Below are positions 33,752 to 40,068 of a stretch of 64,000 nucleotides of DNA, one piece after another. Below the pieces are notes generated by a model. It was not told where the DNA came from. It did not search any database and worked only from the letters and a program-made list of their open reading frames with translations. Numbering within the stretch: position 1 is the stretch's first letter; every line of letters begins with the position of its first letter. Both the position numbers and the translations under genes were made by a program. Source of the DNA: Lachnospiraceae bacterium UBA7202 (GTDB lineage Bacteria; Bacillota; Clostridia; Lachnospirales; Lachnospiraceae); contig DKUO01000014.1 of NCBI GenBank assembly GCA_002490705.1, positions 1-64,000 on the forward strand, given 5' to 3'.

Positions 33752-35512
33752 ATGGATTTTAATGCGGTGTATCACAGGGCGAATGACAATTACTGCTATC
33801 CGTTGGATGAGGAACAGCTTGTCATTAACATCAGGACGGGGTATGACGTCAAGTATGTGAATCTGATTTACGGAGATCCCTTTAGCGCCGGTATTCTGGG
33901 AGGCGGGGAGAGCTGGGAGGGGGAAGCGGTCAACATTCCCTTTAAAAAGCGTTTGAAAAACCAGCTTTGGTGGACCACCACAATCAAGCCGGCGTACAAA
34001 CGCCTCAAATATTATTTTGAATTACAGGCGGAAAATGAACGGTGGTTTTATTTTGAAGACGGATTTGTGTCCGAGGAACAGATGGCGCTTGCGGGAAGAA
34101 GCAGGCAGTATTTTATCTTCCCGTGGATGAACCCGGCGGATCTTCCGGTAACGCCCGCCTGGGTGAACGACACGATCTGGTATCAGATTTTTCCGGAACG
34201 GTTTTGCAACGGCGATCCGTCCATCAATCCCGAGGGGACGCTGCCGTGGCGTGTGAAGGGCTCGGTGACCAACGAGGAATTTTTCGGCGGCGATTTGCAG
34301 GGGATTATCAATAAACTGGACTATATCAGGGATTTGGGCGTGTCAGGCATCTATCTGACGCCCATCAACGAGTCGCCCTCCTCCCACAAGTATGACACCA
34401 CGGATTACACGAAGATTGACCCCCATTTTGGGTCGGAGGAGACGATGAAAACGCTGGTCAGGGAGGCGCACAATCGGGGGATACATGTGATGCTGGACGG
34501 GGTGTTCAATCATTCCGGCGAGAACTTTGCACCCTGGCTTGACGTGAAGGAGAAGGGACCGCAGTCGGAATACTGGGACTGGTTTATGGTGAACGAGTGG
34601 CCTTTCGGGGCGGAGGGAAATTGTGCCCGGGAGAAAAAGTATTACACCTTTGCCTTCTACGACAATATGCCGAAGCTAAATACCAACAATCCGAAGGTGC
34701 GTAAGTACCTGATTGACGTCTGCGAGAACTGGGTCAGCAACTACGATGTGGACGGAATCAGGCTGGATGTGGCGAACGAGGTTTCCCATACGTTCTGCAA
34801 GGAACTCCGAAGCCGCTTAAAAGCCATCAAACCGGATCTCTATATTCTCGGTGAGATATGGCACGACGCCATGCCGTGGCTTCGGGGAGACGAGTTTGAC
34901 TCTGTCATGAATTATCCGCTGGGGGAGAGCATTAAGGATTTCTGGATTGACAAGAGCCTGACAAACGAGGACTTTGAGTATACGATTAACCGCTGTTATA
35001 CAAGGTATATGCAGCAGACAAACGATGTGCTTTTCAATCTGCTGGATTCCCATGACACGAAGCGGCTTCGCAGTGACGTGAAAAATCTGGACGAGTATTT
35101 CCAACAGCTGGCGGTGCTCTTCACAATGCCCGGCTCTCCCTGCATTTATTACGGCACGGAGATTGCCATGGAGGGCGGGTATGATCCTGACTGCCGCCGG
35201 TGTATGCCGTGGGAAGAGATTGAGCAGGGCGTATACAGTGAACGGACGGAAATTATCAAAAGCCTGCTGCACCTGCGCAGGTCGGAACCGCTGCTGCGCA
35301 GCCGGGATTTCCATTTTCCGAATAAGATTAACCGTCCCCGTGTGATTGAATTTAACAAGATGGGATGGGTGGATAACTATGTGGAGGTTATCATCAACTG
35401 TGAGGAGGAAGACATTGAGATTCCCAGAGAGGGCGAGATTTTGTTTTCCCGGCACTATATTGACAACACGCTGCTGCGCAATGGTATCTTGATCAGAAGA
35501 GCGAAAGGCTGA
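33752..35512 (+). CDS. GH13 alpha-amylase/neopullulanase-type glycoside hydrolase
   Basis: Intracellular (no signal peptide) GH13 enzyme of the neopullulanase/cyclomaltodextrinase type, 586 residues. A CBM34-like beta domain (about 1-130) precedes the barrel. Catalytic motifs: GIRLDVANE (Asp nucleophile), ILGEIWHDAMPW (Glu acid/base), LLDSHDTKRL (third Asp), plus DGVFNHSG. It should cleave alpha-glucans or maltodextrins taken up by the cell. Start ATG 33752 is preferred because GGAAGGGG sits just upstream and CBM34 begins there; ATGs at 33659 and 33683 overlap the promoter. Expected to be repressed through the operator at 33697 in the presence of preferred sugars or absence of maltodextrin. 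Confidence 0.92.
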   Translation: MDFNAVYHRANDNYCYPLDEEQLVINIRTGYDVKYVNLIYGDPFSAGILGGGESWEGEAVNIPFKKRLKNQLWWTTTIKPAYKRLKYYFELQAENERWFYFEDGFVSEEQMALAGRSRQYFIFPWMNPADLPVTPAWVNDTIWYQIFPERFCNGDPSINPEGTLPWRVKGSVTNEEFFGGDLQGIINKLDYIRDLGVSGIYLTPINESPSSHKYDTTDYTKIDPHFGSEETMKTLVREAHNRGIHVMLDGVFNHSGENFAPWLDVKEKGPQSEYWDWFMVNEWPFGAEGNCAREKKYYTFAFYDNMPKLNTNNPKVRKYLIDVCENWVSNYDVDGIRLDVANEVSHTFCKELRSRLKAIKPDLYILGEIWHDAMPWLRGDEFDSVMNYPLGESIKDFWIDKSLTNEDFEYTINRCYTRYMQQTNDVLFNLLDSHDTKRLRSDVKNLDEYFQQLAVLFTMPGSPCIYYGTEIAMEGGYDPDCRRCMPWEEIEQGVYSERTEIIKSLLHLRRSEPLLRSRDFHFPNKINRPRVIEFNKMGWVDNYVEVIINCEEEDIEIPREGEILFSRHYIDNTLLRNGILIRRAKG

Positions 35513-35535
35513 ATAAGAAACGGAGAGAGAAAAAG

Positions 35536-36591
35536 ATGAATCAGTTTCATTTACCGGGCTGCCTGTTTATCGAGGAGGGAGCCTGCGAGCGTTTGAATGA
35601 AATCCTGGCGGATTGTATTCCGGGGATTGAGGGAAAACGGACGGTCATTGTGACGGAGGAGGCGTTACTTCCGATCATGGGCGTCTATCTGGATGAGATG
35701 AAGCGGGATCTGCCAAAGAGCGAACTCTACCTCATCGAGGAGAACAGCTTTGAGGAAGCGATGGAGCTGGCAAAATACATCTGCATGAAGGATGTGGAGG
35801 TCGTGATCGGCGTGGGCGGCGGCAAGGTTCTGGATGTGGCCAAGTACGCGGGCTTTGTCGGAAAAATTTCCTATATCTGTGTGCCGACCACTCTGAGCAA
35901 CGACAGCCTCTCGTCGCCGGTGGCGGTGCTGGGGACAGAGGGCGATGCGAGAAAGACCTTTCAATGCGCCATACCCACGGGGATTGTGGTGGATGTGAAT
36001 GTGGTGATGAACGCGCCTCTTTCCCATCTACAGTCGGGTATCGGCGACACCATCAGCAAGTATACGGCGCTGTATGACTGGAAGCTGGATGCGGCCCACC
36101 GGGGAGAGCGGGTGGACGGGTTTTCCTATTTGCTGTCGGACATGGCGTTTTCGTCCCTCTGTTACAATGAGGAGAAGTCGTTAAAGAGCAAGGAGTTTGT
36201 CAAGATTTTGACGCAGGCGCTGGTGCTTGGCGGACTGGCTATGGAGATCGCGGGGAATTCCAGGCCGAGCAGCGGGTCGGAGCATCTTTTCTGCCATTCT
36301 CTGGAGGAAAATTATAAAGAGATTAAGATTTCCCATGGTATGGCGGTGGCGCTGGGAAGCCTGGTGAGCTGCCGTTTGCAGGGACAGGATCTGGGAAAGC
36401 TGGAAACGGTCATAAGGGCCTATCACATGGATATGGATCCCATGAATTGGGGGATCACGAAGGAAATCTTTACGGACGCGTGGATGCGGGCGGCGGATAC
36501 CAGAAAGGACCGGTATACGGTGTTAAATGAGGTGGCGCTGACCGAGGAGCGGCTTGACGGGATATATGAGGAGCTGCGCCGGGAGCAATGA
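35536..36591 (+). CDS. egsA: sn-Glycerol-1-phosphate dehydrogenase-like protein
   Basis: 351 residues of the iron/zinc-containing alcohol-dehydrogenase-like superfamily, glycerol-1-phosphate dehydrogenase (EgsA/AraM) branch. NAD-binding block GVGGGKVLDVAKYAG, TTLSNDSLSSPVAV, and metal ligands in the SGSEHLFCHSLE and ISHGMAVALG motifs. The enzyme reduces dihydroxyacetone phosphate to sn-glycerol-1-phosphate, used in Firmicutes for unusual glycerolipid-type compounds. A shrunken copy of its 3' end occurs 1.2 kb downstream, beyond the YhcG gene. Located 23 bp after the amylase gene, probably the same transcript. Confidence 0.88.
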   Translation: MNQFHLPGCLFIEEGACERLNEILADCIPGIEGKRTVIVTEEALLPIMGVYLDEMKRDLPKSELYLIEENSFEEAMELAKYICMKDVEVVIGVGGGKVLDVAKYAGFVGKISYICVPTTLSNDSLSSPVAVLGTEGDARKTFQCAIPTGIVVDVNVVMNAPLSHLQSGIGDTISKYTALYDWKLDAAHRGERVDGFSYLLSDMAFSSLCYNEEKSLKSKEFVKILTQALVLGGLAMEIAGNSRPSSGSEHLFCHSLEENYKEIKISHGMAVALGSLVSCRLQGQDLGKLETVIRAYHMDMDPMNWGITKEIFTDAWMRAADTRKDRYTVLNEVALTEERLDGIYEELRREQ

Positions 36592-36674
36592 GTGGGTATG
36601 CAAAATTCATGTTAAATTTACTAATTTAAACTGGATAAAAATGGAAATGAGATTATGGATAAGAGGGGATTATT

Positions 36675-36699
36675 AATTGTGCAGATGGTCTGCACAATT
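36675..36699. repeat. Upstream palindrome flanking the yhcG gene
   Basis: Perfect 11-bp inverted repeat AATTGTGCAGA / TCTGCACAATT with loop TGG, ending 14 bp before the YhcG ATG. The same stem, with loop CCG, reappears directly after the gene's stop codon. The 122-bp gap between egsA and this gene (36592-36713) otherwise contains only AT-rich sequence and a short inverted repeat GTTAAAT/ATTTAAAC (36611-36631). Confidence 0.85.
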
Positions 36700-36713
36700 G
36701 GGAAGGAGACCAT

Positions 36714-37727
36714 ATGCTTACTACATCGAATGAGTATCTGCGGGCAGTACAGGAAATCAATGATTATGTGAATCAGGCTAAATATAGAGCATCTGTAAGT
36801 GTAAATAGTGAGATAATGAAAACAAATATATTCATCGGTAATGTGATTATTCGCAATTCTGAATGGGGAAACAAATTTGTTGATAATTTATCCAAGGATA
36901 TGAAGATAGCGTTTCCAAATGCAAAAGGATATTCGGTTCGTAATTTGAAATATATGAAGAAATTTGCACAGATCTTTACAGAGGATGATGTAGACAAATA
37001 CGGATTAGGAAGAATTACATGGAGTCATCATCAGGTGCTTATGGGCAAAGCATCAAGTCAAGAAGAATATGTATGGTATTTAGAAAAAGCTTTGAAGCAT
37101 GGGTGGTCGGTAGATGATTTGGCATCCCAAGTGAAGGGCCAGTTGTATGAGAGACAAGTTGTAGCAAATAAGATTTCAAATTTTGAAAACAGATTGCCTA
37201 TTGAACAAAAGGATATTGTCTTAGGCACTATGAAAGATCCATATATGTTTGATTTTATCAATTATACGGAGGATATGCTGGAAACAGATATAGAAAATGA
37301 GTTGGTAAGAAATGTTACTTCGCTATTGATGGAATTAGGAACCGGTTTTGCTTTTATGGGACAGCAGTATCATCTTGAAGTTGGCGGGAAAGATTTTTAT
37401 ATTGATCTTCTTTTCTATAATACAAAGCTCAGATGTTATGTGGCGATTGATTTAAAGACAGGTGAGTTTAAACCGGAGCAAGCAGGGAAAATGAATTTCT
37501 ACTTATCAGCGCTAGATGATTTGGTTAAATCTTCAGACGATAATCCTTCTGTAGGGCTTATATTGTGCAGGGATGAGAATCGCACTATCGCAGAATATGC
37601 GTTAAGAGATATGTCAAAACCTATTGGTGTAAGTGAATATCATTTGTGTACAGACCTCCCACTGGATTTGAAAAGTGCTTTGCCTGATCCAGAGGAGATC
37701 AGAAGCAGGATTGATATGAAAAAATAA
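36714..37727 (+). CDS. YhcG-family (DUF1016) PD-(D/E)XK nuclease
   Basis: 337 residues. The N-terminal half (about 14-155) is a DUF1016_N helical DNA-binding-like domain (KGYSVRNLKYMKKFAQIF; LGRITWSHHQVLMGK). The C-terminal half (about 175-325) is a PD-(D/E)XK nuclease: DFYIDLLFYNTKLRCYVAIDLKTG supplies Asp231 and the Asp246-x-Lys248 motif, with Glu195 as a likely first acid. Well-spaced ribosome site GAAGGAG. AT-rich compared with egsA before it, with no restriction-modification or toxin genes attached. Bracketed by near-identical palindromes (36675-36699 and 37727-37751) and followed by a partial egsA duplication, which together look like an inserted unit. Its function is not known; a mobile or defence role is inferred. 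Confidence 0.88.
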   Translation: MLTTSNEYLRAVQEINDYVNQAKYRASVSVNSEIMKTNIFIGNVIIRNSEWGNKFVDNLSKDMKIAFPNAKGYSVRNLKYMKKFAQIFTEDDVDKYGLGRITWSHHQVLMGKASSQEEYVWYLEKALKHGWSVDDLASQVKGQLYERQVVANKISNFENRLPIEQKDIVLGTMKDPYMFDFINYTEDMLETDIENELVRNVTSLLMELGTGFAFMGQQYHLEVGGKDFYIDLLFYNTKLRCYVAIDLKTGEFKPEQAGKMNFYLSALDDLVKSSDDNPSVGLILCRDENRTIAEYALRDMSKPIGVSEYHLCTDLPLDLKSALPDPEEIRSRIDMKK

Positions 37728-37751
37728 ATTGTGCAGACCGTCTGCACAAAT
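37727..37751. repeat. Downstream palindrome flanking the yhcG gene
   Basis: Stem AATTGTGCAGA / TCTGCACAAAT (10 of 11 pairs) with loop CCG, overlapping the last base of the YhcG stop. The stem sequence equals that of the palindrome at 36675, so the gene is enclosed by matching palindromes 1.05 kb apart. A terminator role is possible, but the upstream twin argues for something more. Confidence 0.85.
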
Positions 37752-37808
37752 AAATTAAAAAATGAAAAAACGCCGGAAATGCTCTAAAAATCACTTAAAA
37801 ATACACCG

Positions 37809-37925
37809 ATTTCCCACGGTATGGCGGCGGATACCAGAAAGGACTGGTACACGGTGCTCAATGAGGCGGCGCTAACAGAGGAACTGTTGGGTGGGATATA
37901 TGAGGAACTGCACCGGGAGCAATGA
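37809..37925 (+). pseudogene. Residual duplicate of the egsA 3' end with in-frame deletion
   Basis: The 38 codons ISHGMA-ADTRKD...LNEAALTEE...IYEELHREQ-stop align with the C-terminus of the intact egsA (35536-36591). The ISHGMA active-site motif is joined in frame directly to ADTRKD, so about 60 residues are deleted between them. The two copies differ at several bases, so the duplication is not brand new. It lies on the far side of the YhcG unit, with no start codon of its own. Confidence 0.85.
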
Positions 37926-37978
37926 GTGGATATGGATCGCCCCAAATGCGTGACTGTAACACAATTCCTGCACGATGA

Positions 37979-38013
37979 AGGAGTAGAGCTGTAAAGAGCC
38001 CTGCTCCTTTTTA
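37979..38013 (+). terminator. Rho-independent terminator downstream of the egsA relic
   Basis: AGGAGTAGAGCT / AGCCCTGCTCCT stem (12 bp with two G-U pairs), six-base loop, then TTTTT. It probably ended the original egsA transcript and still serves the unit upstream. Immediately before it lies a 20-codon open frame (37932-37994) with no recognisable product. Confidence 0.75.
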
Positions 38014-38030
38014 GTGTTTATGCCGATTCA

Positions 38031-38255
38031 TTATGGCTGTTGTGATGGATTATTTTTATAATCGGAACGTCCTACTAAATAATCAATGGAACAGTTATAG
38101 AAATCTGCTAATTTAATTAAAATATCTATTGGAAAATCTCGAACACCTCGTTCGTACCGCGAATATACATCCCTATGCAAATTAAGAGTCGAAGATAATT
38201 CTTTTATCGTAATGTCATGGTCAATTCGCATATCCTGAATACGTTGAAATTTCAA
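38031..38255 (-). CDS. XRE-family helix-turn-helix regulator
   Basis: A 74-residue single-domain Cro/C1-type HTH protein: FQRIQDMRIDHDITIKEL, then LNLHRDVYSRYERGVRDFPIDILIKLADFYNCSIDYLVG. The start is TTG at 38255: AGGTG lies seven bases upstream on the minus strand and the fold starts there; the in-frame ATG near 38333 is much farther up and lacks a ribosome site. Divergent from the 91-residue gene at 38381, with a strong promoter and a palindrome in between, so it probably represses that gene. Phage- or element-type regulator in style. Confidence 0.9.
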   Translation of the reverse strand: MKFQRIQDMRIDHDITIKELSSTLNLHRDVYSRYERGVRDFPIDILIKLADFYNCSIDYLVGRSDYKNNPSQQP

Positions 38256-38283
38256 TGTGTACACCTGCCTTTTTGAATTTTTA

Positions 38284-38312
38284 TAGACAAAGTATACAGA
38301 GAATGCTATAAT
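38284..38312 (+). promoter_or_regulatory. Promoter for the 91-residue gene
   Basis: TAGACA (38284-38289), 17-bp spacer, TATAAT (38307-38312) with an extended-10 TGC in front. Fires away from the XRE gene. Confidence 0.75.
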
Positions 38313-38325
38313 TCTAATGCGTAAT

Positions 38326-38341
38326 AAGACCATTTGGTCTT
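38326..38341. promoter_or_regulatory. Palindromic operator-like site between XRE and 91-residue genes
   Basis: AAGACCATTTGGTCTT is a perfect inverted repeat (7+2+7), positioned roughly +8 to +23 relative to the promoter at 38284. A good candidate site for the divergent XRE protein. Confidence 0.55.
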
Positions 38342-38380
38342 GCTAGTAAAATATATATGTAAATGACGAGGAGGATATGA

Positions 38381-38656
38381 ATGATTACAGAAAATTTCGA
38401 ACCGGAATGGATTCGAAAACTAAACGAGATTAGCAAGCAGTTGCAAAATGTTACTGTCAAAATTCCATCATTAGAGGAACAGAAGAAGGCAAAAGGTATC
38501 ATTGAACAAATACTTCCCCCGGAAGAAGGGCAGGTAACTATGGAATATGTCCGACATGTACTAATAGCACTTGCATATGCAGAGACACATTTTCGATGTT
38601 CTATGCTTGATGATATTAAGGAGGACAAGAAAATCGATATTCAAAAATATAGGTAA
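38381..38656 (+). CDS. Small hypothetical protein under XRE control
   Basis: 91 residues, not recognised. It starts MITENFEPEWIRKLNEISK and contains PEEGQVTMEYVRHVLIALAYAE, predicted mostly helical and soluble, without signal peptide or metal motif. Strong ribosome site GAGGAGG before ATG 38381. Its promoter is one of the best in the window and overlaps a palindrome, so expression is probably tightly controlled by the XRE protein. Could be a partner of a toxin-antitoxin-like or element-borne module; nothing more can be said. Confidence 0.7.
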   Translation: MITENFEPEWIRKLNEISKQLQNVTVKIPSLEEQKKAKGIIEQILPPEEGQVTMEYVRHVLIALAYAETHFRCSMLDDIKEDKKIDIQKYR

Positions 38657-38760
38657 ACCTATTTATGGATCGAGACAGTCACGCATGGACAGTCATATAA
38701 AAAATTCAAAACATATCGTGAAACATATTGGAAAATATTAATTTTGAGGAGGAAACGGAA

Positions 38761-39954
38761 ATGAAGAAGAACATATTTTTTGTATCTATGCTATTGGCGG
38801 CATCTACGTTATTATGCGCTTGCGGTGCAGATAAAGAGACGGAGAAAGGAAAGGATCAGGCAGAAGAAACTTTGGCAGAGCAGGAGGCAGACAAGGACGA
38901 CGAAGATGCTCCTGCAAAGAGAAACAGCATTTCAGCGGGAATTGATGAAACCACCACCAGTAAATATGGTGAGTGCGGTCCCGATTTGATGTGGTATTTG
39001 CAGGAAATGGATGGAATACTGGTGATTCGGGGAACGGGTAATATGAGCTTCTCAACCTATGAAACGCCGTGGTATCAGTATGAAGATGATATCCATCAGC
39101 TGGTGATAGAGGAGGGCTGCACGACAATCGCAAAAGAAGCGTTTATCAATTGTCATCTGGAGAGTGCCGTCCTTCCCGATACGGTTACCGCTATTGGAGA
39201 GGCTGCGTTTTTTGGCTGTAATTTGGAGAGCATTACCATCCCCGACAGTGTTACGGAGATAGGGAGAGGAGCACTGGTAGGTAATGAATTTGAGGAGATT
39301 GAGATACCGAAAGGTATTACGGAGATTGCGGATAATATGCTTAGCGGAAATAAAAATCTGCGCAGCGTTACCATTCCGGATACAATTACATCCATAGGAG
39401 AAGGCGCTTTTTCAGGATGTGAAGGATTGGAGAGTATTATCATTTCGGAAAGTGTTACGACGATTGGAAAAAGCGCATTTCAGGAGTGTAAAAATCTGAA
39501 AAGCATTACAATTCCAAACGGTGTCACGACGATTGGAGAATTTACATTTTTGAGATGTGAAAATTTGGAGAGTATTACACTTTCGGAAAGTATCACGACG
39601 ATTGGAGAACGCGCATTTGAGGAGTGTAAAAATTTGAAAAGTATTACAATTCCAAACAGTGTCACGACAATCGGAGAAGAAGCATTTGCGAATTGTGAAA
39701 ATTTGGAAAGCGTTACACTTTCGGAAAAATTGACTTCTATAGGTTTCGTATTTCCGCTGTGTAAGAGTTTGAAAGAGATTACGATTCCGAAAAGTGTTAC
39801 AGATATAGACAGATCTGCTTTTGTGGATTCGGGACTGGAAAAGATAATCATAGAAAATGCGGACATAGAATTGGATGGACTACAACTTGATGGAGCAAGG
39901 AAGACCGGCAGGCATGTGACAGTTATTATAGCAGGCGAAGAACAAGTATGGTAA
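38761..39954 (+). CDS. BspA-type leucine-rich-repeat surface lipoprotein
   Basis: 397 residues. Lipoprotein signal with lipobox LLCAC near residue 20, an acidic linker (about 22-55), a conserved head domain (CGPDLMWYLQEMDGILVIRGTGNM; NTPWYQYEDDIHQLVIEEG-like), then a run of about ten LRR_5/BspA repeats of about 23 residues (SITIPNSVTTIGEEAFANC type). The repeats are close at DNA level too, from about 39140 to 39800. Such proteins are exposed adhesins or glycan-associated proteins in gut bacteria. ATG 38761 follows GAGGAGGAAAC. The 104 bp before it (38657-38760) contain nothing obvious. Confidence 0.9.
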   Translation: MKKNIFFVSMLLAASTLLCACGADKETEKGKDQAEETLAEQEADKDDEDAPAKRNSISAGIDETTTSKYGECGPDLMWYLQEMDGILVIRGTGNMSFSTYETPWYQYEDDIHQLVIEEGCTTIAKEAFINCHLESAVLPDTVTAIGEAAFFGCNLESITIPDSVTEIGRGALVGNEFEEIEIPKGITEIADNMLSGNKNLRSVTIPDTITSIGEGAFSGCEGLESIIISESVTTIGKSAFQECKNLKSITIPNGVTTIGEFTFLRCENLESITLSESITTIGERAFEECKNLKSITIPNSVTTIGEEAFANCENLESVTLSEKLTSIGFVFPLCKSLKEITIPKSVTDIDRSAFVDSGLEKIIIENADIELDGLQLDGARKTGRHVTVIIAGEEQVW

Positions 39955-40068
39955 CTGGAAAGAGGGAAAATAGCAAGCGTTTGTATCTACGAATTTCCTG
40001 ATTGCCCGGAGAAATCAAATGGTAGAAAAAAATATAAGTAATTCTGTCTGTTGATGAGGTGTATAGGG

